64,000 bases of DNA from Bilabrum cf. latius (taxonomy: Eukaryota; Bigyra: Bicosoecida; Bigyra; Bicosoecida), in contig OZ237740.1 in assembly GCA_965178125.1 (NCBI GenBank), forward strand, positions 558,001 to 622,000, given 5' to 3'. Both the position numbers and the translations under genes were made by a program. The notes under the pieces were generated by a model. The model was not told where the DNA came from. It was given only the letters and a program-made list of their open reading frames with translations, and ran no database searches. Below, piece by piece: positions 50,234-61,310 of this stretch. Position 1 is the first letter of the stretch. Each line of letters starts with the position of its first letter.

Positions 50234-53200
50234 TCAAGCGCTAGATTCCATGAAGCTGCCCACGGCCTGGCTCGCTCCTGTCTCCAGCCCGGCCCCCATT
50301 GCCAACTCGAGGCCCAGCGACTGCGAAGCCGCCCTCCGCTGTGACTCGTCGGCCGCCGTGTAACCGTCCAGATCATCGGGGTTGCTCGCGCGCAACTGCT
50401 CCGAATCCAAGCTCGGTATGCCTCCAGGGTGCTGCCCCCGCATGCCGACTCTGCTCCCTGCCGTGCGCTGGGATGCAACGTAGCTGCTGCTACTACTGCT
50501 GCTACTGGCAGCTGGAGCCCTGCCTGCGCCAGACGCTGGAGTATTGATACCACCTGCTACATCCGAGGAACCCGAGCTGGCGACGGCTTGTCGCCCGCTG
50601 ACGGCACCTCCCGTGCCCCTGCCTTTCGGACCAGACCTTGCGTTGGCCGTGTTGGTGGACAGCGAACCGAGCGCACGCCCGCGCGTGTGGCCACCTTCTT
50701 TGCCTCTAGTAGCGCCCATCGTTGCCGACACGCCCCCCCTTGCGCCAGGCGAAGACAGACCCTCCTCGTTGAGGCGATCCAGGAGTACCTGCTGCGGAGA
50801 CGTTGCTCCGGCAGTCCGGTGGCCTCTTCGTTGCTGACGCGACCGCGCAGACCCATCTTCTGCCCCCGCCCTGGTGCTGCCTGGCTCTTGCCCAGCGATC
50901 CTGCCCTTCCCGTCCGACTGCATGAGCATCGTCGGCTCGGTCCTGTCAAGGCTGCTACCACTGCCCGGCTGCACGCCCCCAGGGCCCGATCGGGCTGCAG
51001 TCCCGTGGCTCTCCTTGCTCCTGTCCGTGCTGTGCCCGGCAGGAACTGGGAGAGTTGCTGGTGTCACCGAGGACGCCGAGGTACCGGACGAAGTGCGCGC
51101 AGGTGTGTCGTCTGACAGAACGCCCGATCCGGATGCTAGCGGTGCGCGCCCCGGGCGAGAGCTCCGAGGGCCAGCACGGCCGGACCTGATGGAGGACGGC
51201 GGGGCCTGCAGCACGCTCGCGAGTGGCAGAGCGGGCGAGCGGGCGGACCTGGAAGCGGACTTGTCATTTCCCTCGTTTCTGTCGAGTGCATCTCGCCTTG
51301 TTCGGTCTGGGCCTGGGTGTTGCCGATCAGAGGTTCTGTCGGCGCCTCGAAGCTGAGCTGCTGCAGCTCTAGGCGATCGGAAGCCCGGCTGTTCACCGCG
51401 CCCGCGCTTGTGCCCCCCTTCATATTCTCTTGCAGATGCATATGAGGAATGGCCGGCTCTTCGCCCATGTCGCTTTGTCCTGGCCTCGGATCGATCCTGG
51501 TCCGAATCGATCGATTCTGGGGATGAACCTACCGCATGCTGTACCGTTCGCTTGTCTTCCTTGGGCTGCTGTGAGAGCGCCTGCTGTTGGAGCCTGGATC
51601 GGCTAGCTCTGCCGAACAGGCGCCTGGAGATGGCGATGGCGCTCGGTTGGGGCTTTCGGGCCAATCTGGGGCTCACCGCATCGCTCACCTTGGATAGCTT
51701 CACGGACGGGCGGTCTTTGCCTACACCGTCGAGGACGTCCCTCTCAGGAGATCGGGTAGCACCATGGGAGCCGCTCGAGCGGGGACTGTGAGCAGCAGCT
51801 GCTGTAGCCGGTGGGGACTGCGGCGGTTCCGGGGGTGCTTCCGCCTTGGTGTTGTCTTCGAAGCCCCCGCCTATGCCGCCCATCATGTCTTCATCGTCTG
51901 CGATATCCTACAGCAGGCTGCCATCCTCCATTGCTGTGCACGCATCCACGTCGACGTCATCGTCGTCATCCTCGTCTGAATCCCGACCTTCGGGACCGGC
52001 CATGCCGTCTTGCTTCGCCGCGGGCACATGCGCACTGGTCCTCCCAGTGATGGTTCTCTGCTCCGATGTGCTCTGTGACGTTGCGACATGTGCAACCGCA
52101 GAGGAGGACGAAGAAGAGGGTGCCTATGCCCCTGCCGGCAGCTCCTTCTCGGCCATGTCCTCGCCGTCGGTGGTCGCACCATCAGAGTCTTGTTCGTCTG
52201 CACCATTGTCAGTTCCCACGGCACTGAGTGCCTTGGCTTTGCGTGCGACACCGCGCGCGCCCTCAAGAGCAGCGATCGAGTCATCAGAGCCATCCGAGTC
52301 GAATTGCAAGCCCATGCCGACGTTCCCTCCGCTGGTCATCTGGGCCGATGGAATTTGCACGCGCGCCTTCTGGGCCTCGAGGGACGACCGCCGCACCAAC
52401 TCGGCCTCAGCAGCTGAAAGAGCCCCAGCAGCAGCCCCGGCTGCCATCACGGTGGAAGCTGCGACGGCTGCACCCCGCTTGGGCCGCTGTCTCCTTGAAC
52501 CAGCGCTCCCTGGCGATGCTCGGGACCGTGGCTTCCCTGCAGTGAGCGAGGTCACCGCGGGTTGCTTCGACTAGGCTTTTGCAGCTGCGCTGGAGGTCTT
52601 CTTGGCAGCTGGTGAGCGCGACTCTGCTTGATGTTTGCTGGAGCTGGACGACGACGATGCATTGGATTTCCCGGGGTTCCTCGCCTACCGAGCTGTCTGG
52701 CGTACTGCTGGCGATGCACGATGCTCCACCTTCCGCGATCTGCTTCCGCGCACTCGTGGCCGTGACTTTGAGTCTGGACTGCGCTGGCTAGCCTCAGAAT
52801 CACTACCTGACTGTCCACTGCCTTCTCCAGCGCGCAAATCCTCGCCGCCTCGGTCAGGTGAGGCCCCTCTCGACCCGCCTGCCACAGAGGCAGGCTTGCT
52901 GGAAGACCCAGAGAAGCGCCTATGCATGCGTGCCCTCGATGGTGGCCCCTTGAGCTACTCCAGCTGTGCGGGTGTCTGGCTCGCCAGGAGATCCTTCCTC
53001 TCGTTGATCTCGAAGTGGGCACGGGTTTGCTGCTGTCCCTGCGCGAGCGAATGCATGAGCCATTCGAGGCGGAGGGGGGGGGCTTCTTCGGTGTCCGAGT
53101 CCCGCGGCGGGGGCACGAACCCTCGGTGCTTCTCCCCCGCGCGACCGACGAGGTGGAGGGTGGATCCCCCCGGCGAGGCGTGCAGCTGTCCGCCCGCTGC

Positions 53201-55528
53201 CGTCACCAGTGCCTCGACCGTGGCTCGAGGCGGGTCCCCGCGGCCGAGCCTGCCAATGTAAACGATTTCACCAGAGAGTAGCAAACTAGACGCCTGGCCT
53301 CTAGCAGCCCCACGACCGCTTCCTGTCCCTTGCAGCAGGGCAGGCGCCACTTCACGTAACTTTCCAGCGGTTACTTTTCCAAACTCGCCGACAAAGTCCT
53401 TGGAATGCTCCTGGCCCTGTGAGACAAGCGCGAATGCAGCGTGCACGGGAAGAGGCTTGGCCCCCACGGCACATGCCATCAGCAGCTTAAGCGTGCGACG
53501 CACGTTCTCGCCGAGCACGACGTGCGTGACCCTTGGGTCCACCGCGTTGCTGAGCACAGCGGAGCCTGCCCTGTGCGCAGCTTCACCCACAGCAGTGCCC
53601 AAGTCTGGTAGGTGCGCAGTGGCAGCCAAAAGCGCCTCCGTCTCGAGCTACGCAAGCCCAGTGCTCGCGATCACCACACCGGCAGCATGTCCTGTGGATG
53701 AAGCAGACCTGGTGCTTCCAACAATGGACTGGCGCTTCGAGCGAGCTGGCTCTCTGCGCGTATTTCTTCCGCTACTATTTCTCTTGGCCCCGCTAGATGC
53801 CCCCCGTATTTCCACTCGCCTCTTCTTTGTCTTGCTGCCAGCTGTATATGCGCTGGACCCAGCTTGAATGCCGCCAGCCCTGACTGCCCTGCTGCTAGTA
53901 GCAGCAGTCCTCAGCATGGTCGCAATAGGCATAGCGTAGCACTCCTCGGACTCAGCCTCTGAGTCGGTGTTGCTGGAGGCAGCCGATTTAGGACTCCTTC
54001 GGCCAGCGACAGACGCTTCTGGTGACTTTCGACTCCTGCTCGCACTTGGCCTGGACCTCACAGCACGGTTCCTTGACGCAGCCTTCGCCGTGTCGGGAAC
54101 ATCGCCCTCGCTCTCGTTGGCCTCAGAGTCAGAATCGCTGACATCCATTGCCTGTAGGCCGTGGCGGACTACCTGCCACCCGGGCAGCGGAGAGCCAAGG
54201 GCAGACGAGGAAGCCAGTGCACGGGCAACGGCTGCATCGGATGCCTCCATCGCTGCACGGCGTCGGGGCCTCTGTCTCTGCCGAGATGAAACGGAGGCCA
54301 GGCCAGGACCGAAGGCATCAGAGTTTAATTCTCGGTCGTTGCTCGACTGCTGCTCTTCCAGGGTTTCCTTACTCTCTGCGTCAGCGCCGTTGCCCAACCC
54401 AGATGAGCTGTGCCTGCCTCTCGAAACGACAGATCGTCTCCGCTTGCGCCCTGCAACAGAGCCGCTGGTGCTGGATTTCAACGTCGAGTGAGATGCGGGT
54501 CGTTTCGGGTCGGTGCCTCTAGCGGGTGGTTGTCTACCGTTTGAAGCAGCTGTCTTCCCATTTGCCCGAGTGCTACAAGCAGCAGCGGAGGTACCATCAT
54601 CAGAGGGCGAGGAGGCTCTCCTTTTCTTTGAGCGGCTTCTGGGGGCCCTTGACCATGATTTGCCACTGGCCCTCTCCGATGGTGCCTTGGACCGGGAGCT
54701 CGAAGCACTTGCAGCGCCACCAGCCTGGGGCGAGCGAGCAGGTGCTCCGCTGCTCGGTTGCTTCGCTACCTCATTGCTGGCGGCTGCGGCCTAGCTGAAG
54801 CCAAGCTGGGTACCCGATGCACTTGACCCGAGCCACGACAACGCCTGCGCAGCCTGCTGCGCCCCCTGCGACAGGTCGTCAGGACGGAGGTTCGTAGCTT
54901 TCGATTTGGAGCCCTCGATGCCAAAGCCTGCCTTGCGACTGGCTCCTGCGCCAGGAGACACGGCAGCGGGCGACGATTCGGCGACCTGAAGTAGTGCAGC
55001 TGCCCCTGCCAAGCCGTGTTGCGTAAGAAATGGTGACTCCTCTGATTCTGGTTTCAACTTCGCCGCAGCCGCTGTGCCGGACGACCTTCTGCCATGCAAT
55101 CTCACGGGGCTTGATCGGAACTTAGGATCGTCTGGATCAGGCAAACCAGCTACGTCAACTTGAGACAAACCTACATTTGGAAATTTCGACTTCCTGGCCA
55201 AGGTTCTGGTTGAGCGGCCTGCCTTGCCAGATAGTGCCTGCGCGACCACGGCAAGTGGCAGGGAGTAGTCGTCCTCTTGACCGAGCACGCTAGTGCCTCT
55301 CTCAGTATCAGCGATGAATGCAGGAGTAACCAAAAAACCACTTCCACGCGGGTTGTTCTGGGCTCTACGGAGGACGCCCACGTCGCCGTCCTGCCAAATT
55401 ATGTGCGTGGCCGTCGTCGACGTTCGTGCGATACGCCCACCAAATCCTCGGATCTTGCGCTCCAGCTGCGAGTTCATCCGCTACCCATCGATATAAACAT
55501 CAACATAGAACGATTTACCGGTCAACAT
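50234..55528 (-). CDS. Microcephalin-like protein with three BRCT domains
   Basis: 1,764 codons from ATG 55528 to TGA 50234-50236 with eight TAGs and no intron. Residues 1-75 form an N-terminal BRCT close to microcephalin: KSFYVDVYIDGQRMNSQLER, THIIWQDGDVGVLRRAQ, LVTPAFIADTERG and GQEDDYSLP. About residues 610-855 hold a tandem BRCT pair: VVIASTGLAQLETEALL, VTHVVLGENVRRTLKLLMAC, then GEIVYIGRLGRGDPPRATVE. The first BRCT core is rejoined only if TAG 53648 is sense. The rest is long, Ser/Arg/Pro-rich and disordered, with acidic patches and possible phosphorylation sites. Such proteins bind phosphopeptides at DNA breaks and act in damage response and chromosome condensation. One-plus-two BRCT order supports MCPH1-like; other multi-BRCT proteins remain possible. 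Confidence 0.72.
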
Positions 55529-55615
55529 AGCAGACCAGACCACTCGAAACAAGAATGAAAGTTCGAATTCAAACAAATCAAATAACGATAAAGTGCACCT
55601 TACCACACTATCACT

Positions 55616-55623
55616 CTGGCGAA
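55616..55623 (+). other. Target-site duplication, left (CTGGCGAA)
   Basis: Eight bases directly before the transposon's left end, repeated exactly at 56797-56804. Eight-bp duplications are typical of hAT insertions. Confidence 0.85.
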
Positions 55624-56796
55624 CAAGCCTATGCAATTTGGGGACACCAAATGTGTCCCCAAATCCCCAAACAAGCCTTTCCGAAAACAATTATTTGGGG
55701 TTTATTTGGGGACGGCCTGATTTGGCAGGAAACTATTATTTGGGGGTTATTTGGGGACGATCCAGGGGCGTCTCACTGGCCCTTCCGATCGGCAGGCCGA
55801 GGGGTAGCAGCGTGGTGGAGCTCCTTGCGATCCAATGCAGGACACTCGTGTGTGTGCCAGAACATCCGGGTACTGCTTCCTAAGCGCCTCATGGTACCGG
55901 CCATTGCCTACAGACAGCGTGGGTACACTTCCTAAAGACGACGAGTCCAGGGGGGACCCCCCAGCGCCCACCTTGGGGCGCCCTGGCACCGGCAGCCTAT
56001 ACTTGTGCCAACGCTCGCGTTCTTGCACGGGCAATGGTAGGCTCCCTAGGCCCTTGCTTGCCTTTCGAAGATGGCATGATACAATGGTAGATTAAAAATA
56101 GATCAGAGGGCCCCACCACTCTGTCTTGTCGCTGACGGCTGTACCGCTGCGTCCGACATCTGTGACTGCCGAATCTTCCGATGACGGCCTCTGGACTGGG
56201 AGAATGTATCCTCTCCTATTCTCCCAATCCAAGCCCTAGGCCTGAACCTCTCCGGGTCGCACCACCCCTTCCCACATTCCTGCCCTGTCTTTGCCCACCT
56301 GCCACCTTGCCCACCTCTCCCTCCATTTCCCACCCCCCTTTCTGACTCACCCCCATCATGCCACACGACTTGTCGACTTGCCCAAGCACTGCGCCCAGCG
56401 CGCAACCTCAGCCTCAAAGGCGCGAACCCCTGACGCACAGACTCAGTGCGCGACAGCTGACCTACCAAGCTCGCCGGGTACCCAAGAAAAGAGCAGCTGG
56501 CCCAGGCTTTCCGATGTAGGATCGTCAGTGATTTCACGCATCTGAATCGCCTTCGCCCTAGGAAAAGGAAAGCAAGTATACGTGGCATAAGTTGCATAGT
56601 CTAGGACGACGCAAGCATACCCGGGTCCCGGAATCCAGCTCCGGAATCCGGATTCCGGATCCAGTATATAAGTACACATTACTACCAAATAAATATAGAT
56701 TTAATACGTATATGAATGTAACGTGTATATATATCACTGTCCCCAAAAGCTTATTTGGGGATTATTTGGGGACGGTCCCCAAATTGCATAGGCTTG
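55624..56796. mobile_element. Non-autonomous hAT-like DNA transposon
   Basis: A 1,173-bp element with 22-bp perfect terminal inverted repeats beginning CAAGCCTATGCAATTTGG at 55624 and ending with its reverse complement at 56796. It is flanked by the 8-bp direct duplication CTGGCGAA. Subterminal TTATTTGGGGA motifs recur inside both ends (near 55690-55760 and 56750-56775), as in hAT elements. No transposase domain is readable in any frame, so it would need a helper. It lies upstream of the microcephalin-like gene (96 bp from its ATG) and 100 bp beyond the 3' end of the AAA+ gene. Confidence 0.85.
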
Positions 56797-56804
56797 CTGG
56801 CGAA
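56797..56804 (+). other. Target-site duplication, right (CTGGCGAA)
   Basis: Exact copy of 55616-55623, directly after the element's right terminal repeat. Confidence 0.85.
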
Positions 56805-56896
56805 TCCCGTCCTCGGTGTGGCTGTCTCCGCTGGAGCCGTCCTGCTACTTCAAGCGCACGGCACGTGCAGGGAGACGACTGCGCTCCGCTGCCACG

Positions 56897-58657
56897 TTAC
56901 GGTCGATGAATGTTGCCGAGAGCCAGCCCTATAACCTCGCCTTCCCTGTCCCTTTCCAATACCACCTCCGCATCCATCGCCCACGTGGGGTAGCACTTCT
57001 CGTGCGAGCTGCCGAGCACCCACCCTCTGCACTTGGACATGAATTGGAGCAGCTTCTTGCCGGGACGGAGCAGCTTCGGGCCGTAGGTCAAGGACCACTT
57101 CAGCGCGGCGGCAGAGTGGGGATCTTGCAGCGTGATGTCGCCTTTTGCAATGGCATTTTGCCCGCTTTTCGGCAGATCGGTCAGCGAGCTCCTCTCTAGC
57201 AGCACGCGGAGGCCGTTCGCCACATTGTCGCCTAGCCTGCGAAGGCCAGTTCTAAGCAGATTGCTGTGTACCACCAGCTTGTTCTGCAGCCCCCCCTTCC
57301 GCTTTTTCTTCTTGTTTGTGCTCTTTCCCTGGATCCACCAGCACGGCGACAGCTCATCCTCTTTCAAAGTCTCGGCGTTGTTGATGTCAAGGTATAGGTC
57401 TGGCGAGGACGTGGCATCCTCGATCACGTGCTCCGCGATCTCGTCCAGCACGTGCTTCTTGACCGTCACCTTGTGGAAGATTGGCCCGCCCACCACCTGA
57501 TCTGACATGAGCCAGTTCACGTGCTGCTTCACCTTGTCCTTGACTGCCTCTCGCGCGCACTCCTTGGAAATGGGCATCATTGCCACGACGCTGGCCGGGA
57601 CGTGCTCCACGATTCGTAGCACGCTCTACAGTGTCCTCTGCACCTCCATCGTCATGGATGCAGTGGCATTACACCATGGCTTTTCGTCGCCTCGAATGCA
57701 GGTCTGTCTGCGCTTGTCGTTTGCTTCAGCGATGCTGCTCTACATATCCGCGAGGTAGCCAAGCACCTCTCGGCCCTACACCCCAACATGGCTTGCCGTA
57801 GCGAAGTTTGGGTCACACAGCCTCTGCAGCCTCCTAGGATTGTTCTTAGCAGCCTTGATGGTCGCACTTTCGCTCTGATGCTCGCACCACGCACTCGCCT
57901 ACGGGTAGTCCACGAGCTGGTACAGGATGTCGCTGGACTCCGCCACCGGCTCGATTACCTTGCTGAGCTGGTCACTCTCCGGAAGATTCGCACCAGAAAG
58001 AACCAAGCGTTTGCCAGGATACTTCAAGCGGGGGTGTAAGACTTCTGTCATGTCACTCAGGGAGTGCCACAAGTTTACCTCGTCCAGCAGCACAACGCCA
58101 CGAGGATGGGCATTCTCGAAGCTCGTCAGCTTGCTCAGAGCCCTCTGTTTCGAATATTCGCTGTTCATATCCCCTGCAGTCACCTAAAAGACACACGATG
58201 CTTTGACATTTATGTTTTCCTGCACGGAATTCTTGCGGGCGCAGCAAGCGATCTGATGTGGGCTGTTCGCAACCCTCTCATGCGTAAACAAGGCGCGACC
58301 CAGTGTTTCTGCCAGAAACGTCTTTCCCGTGCCTGTCATACCAAACATGACTATCGTTTGACCTTGCCCCTTCTACGCGTAGTCCCTCACTGCACTGGTA
58401 ACCAGGTTGTCAATAACAGGATCCTGGCACTTGATCGCGCTCTTTACCATCTCATAGATCTAGCCCATGCTTTCGTTGGGAATACAATTACATTCCACAT
58501 CCTCGCACCCGTTTGGCTGCTGCATGTCACCAGGTGACATGATAGGGGTGCTTGCATCGGCGAAAGCGTTCCACTCGAACCAGCCTGAAAACTTCGCAGA
58601 CAGAACCGGATTATGCAGGCAATGAATAGCCACTAGGAATAAAATTAAAGCTCTCAT
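56897..58657 (-). CDS. ER-targeted AAA+ ATPase, torsin/ClpB-like
   Basis: 586 codons from ATG 58657 to TAA 56897-56899 with seven TAGs. Residues 1-21 are a classic signal peptide (ALILFLVAIHCLHNPVLSA). Walker A is FGMTGTGKT (Lys112); Walker B is GVVLLDEVN (Asp192, Glu193), preceded by AGDMNSEYSKQRALSKL as in the ClpB/torsin branch, where a tyrosine-containing pore-side segment precedes Walker B. Lumenal AAA+ proteins with a signal peptide are typically torsins, which act on ER and nuclear-envelope membranes. Torsins usually have GKN; here it is GKT. A Lys-rich stretch (KSTNKKKKRKGG) and the C-terminal 200 residues are not recognised. Neighbours upstream encode two membrane proteins described below. 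Confidence 0.7.
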
Positions 58658-58762
58658 TGGTGTTCAAAAGTTTAGAAACTGTGGTTCGCAAAGCCGCCAT
58701 CCACCGACTGCCGCGAATTGTAAGGTGGAAAATGTGACGATTCACAGACCCAACGGGACTTA

Positions 58763-60965
58763 TCACTGCCCGATCTGCAACAGAATACCTGCTCCACCGC
58801 CGTTTGCAATAGAACCCATCCCGCTACCCCCCATTCTCAACGAGGGCACGGCAGGCGGGGCCATCAACGCAAGCCCTAGCCTGATGGCTGGCACCCCTGC
58901 CAGGTACAGGAACAGCGCCAGGCAACTCGCCAGAGTGATGAAGATGATTCCCACCGCAGGTATCAGCTGCAACCCCGCCACCCCGATTGCAGCTGTTAGC
59001 CGTCCCATGAACTCCTTGAGAACTGCGATCACTGGCTGCACCAGTCCTGCCACCAGTGCCTTGCTTCCGCTTTGGCTGCTCTGCGCCAGCCTCTGCTCCT
59101 GGATGTACCACTCCACGCAAGGGTCCATCTCCACTTGTTCCCTGGCCGCTTTCCCCACGGTGCTCGACAGCGTGTTCATCATCTGCAGATCATAGGCCGC
59201 CGCTGCGGCGCTGCACCCCGTGGGGACCGACCGCTTGGAGGCCTGGATGTGCTCGACCACCTGCTTCCGCAGCGAGGACTGATATGCCTGCATGGCACCG
59301 CCCAAAAAGAGTCCAAACAGAGCAAGAACCGCGATGTTGCAGCTGGCAGAGCACACGGAACTCATGGCAGCCGCCGATGCAAGGCTCCCAGTCGGTGCGG
59401 GAGCAGGAACACCCCGGCCAGCACTCGCAAGTACTAGCTGGCCTCCAGCTGCGCCCTGGCCCGTGAATGGGACGATGCGTCCCTACCCGCCACCTGCAGG
59501 GTCAGCTGCATGTTCCCCGTATGCCGCCTTGACGCCACCTCCTCTTTCTTCACGGGGGGCATTTCTGGCTCCAGATGCTCGCGACCGAACCCACGTGAGG
59601 CTGCCAGCTCCCAGTTTGACGAGCCAAACAGTGAGAGGCAACACGACGTCGATCAGGAGGTGCAGCGCGGCCCCGGCGCACGCGAATGACAGCGAGATCG
59701 ACTCTGGGATACCCAAGCGGTGCACATGCTCTGCAATGGCCCTCACAGTGTTGGAGGCGAATCCCTTCAGCTGAGTGAAAGAGGTGCGCGACACGGGAGC
59801 CTCCACAGTCACCGTGGTGGCGGGGTTTGCGATGGCAGCCGAAACTGCGAGGGCGCCCGTGAGCTGGGTCAGCACGGCAAAATCCTTTTCGTGCATTCCT
59901 TTCGCGCTCGCTCGCAGCTCCGCCACGTCGGACGCATTCGTCCCTGGAACCGCTGCAGCCAGGCCGCCGGCACGGTACAAGGAGGCTAGCAACGGAGCAC
60001 CTGCTTGGTGGGGGATCCGGATGATGAGGCGGCCCTCGTCCAGCTCGTTCGGTGAAAGTCCAAGCTGCTCGAGGGTGTTCTTGAGACGCGATACCCGATC
60101 GGCGGCGCGAATCGCTGCGTCGCCGGTCGTGCCGTTCTCGCTGTCTACAAGCAGCATCCTCGACACGGCAGCAGACTGGAATTCGAACGAACTTTGCGCT
60201 CCTGCTCCGCACTCTGTTGCGCTTGATTGCTTGCTGGTCTCCTTCTTGTTCTGCTGTTGCAATGGTGCAATGTTCTCTGGCTCGCTGCTGTCCCCAGGGA
60301 GTGCGGGGACGGTGCAGAGACTGGAAGCGTCTGGGAATTGCTCTTCGATCACGCTCCCGCCAGCGATGGCAAGCAGTCTCGACCTCGGAGTCACAAATGC
60401 ATAGGACGACAGAAAGCACGGCTCGTCCGATGTCTGCTTAGCTTTCCCTACCTGACGCTGACACTTCACAGAGGTGCTCGATGCTTCGTCCACTGCCTCG
60501 TCAATGGCAGCCTGTTGGTTCCCATACAGGGCGGCCCCGGCGAGTTTCGCTGCTGCTACGGTTGGAAGGTGGTGGACAACATCGACCATCATCGCAGCCG
60601 AGCTAGCTGCGGTATCATCAGACTTTTCTACATCGAACTCTGCCTCCAAGATCCCGTTGGCCACGACATCCGGCCCAGCCCCATGGTCCTTTGCACCGAG
60701 ACTCGTACCCGTAGTGGCAACAACCGGCTGCCTTGGATCACTGTTGATACTTATAGGCGCATCGTCTGCGTGGATCTTTAAAAGTTTGGTTGTTTGGTTG
60801 TTTGGTGGCCGATATGGCGCTGTATGATCGTCGGGGAGGGGTGCAGTGTTTTGTCTCGTACTCAAATTCTTGTCATCGCGATGCAACGAAGGAATGCACG
60901 CATAAACCTGTACTGCTTACCTGATGTAGCGCTAGGCATAGAAGCAGCAGTAGCCAAGTCCCCAT
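58763..60965 (-). CDS. Secretory-pathway membrane protein, CLCC1/Brl1-like features
   Basis: Signal-peptide exon 60965-60921 (MGTWLLLLLCLALHQ, then a GTAAGC donor) and a main exon ending at TGA 58763-58765. The acceptor is uncertain (60776 or 60728 keep phase), giving about 680-700 residues. After a Ser/Glu-rich lumenal-type region come TM1 (SLSFACAGAALHLLIDVVLPL), TM2 (CNIAVLALFGLFLGGAM), a loop with TGC and, 32 residues on, DPCVEWYIQEQ, an amphipathic stretch (SKALVAGLVQPVIAVLKEF) and TM3 (PAVGIIFITLASCLALFLYL). The TM-TM-Cys-DPC-amphipathic-TM plan recalls CLCC1 (MCLC) proteins, which act in ER membranes and nuclear pore assembly. This is a resemblance by eye, not a proven homology. One TAG, at 59483. 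Confidence 0.5.
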
Positions 60966-61310
60966 CAACCGGTTCCATGCGAAGAACGGGGACACCGTGT
61001 TCAACTTTGCGCGCATCGCCCTTGCGAATGTCCACAGGTTCGGTCCTCTTTTTAGAGAGAGATCGCCTCCGTGCTGCGAATGCGGAAGAGGTCTAACATT
61101 CGACCCAGATTTCATTTACATTGTCGAGATCCCAGAGCCACGAGGCAGGACTAGGTACAAGCACTCACCCTCTGCACCACTAGACAGCATGGCTGCAGCA
61201 GCAACTACAAGAAGAACTCGAAATGACATCTTGCAGCGTGGTGCTTTGAATCCGTTACGGTCAGGCTTGACGAGAGACGATCCACTCTGGCGGACCGCCG
61301 CGCCGCCGTG
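60966..61310. promoter_or_regulatory. Divergent promoter region between two membrane paralogues
   Basis: 345 bp between the starts of the two CLCC1-like genes. Open frames continue through part of it on both strands (plus 60997-61311; minus up to 61115), so one start could lie further out. No motif was recognised. Confidence 0.35.
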
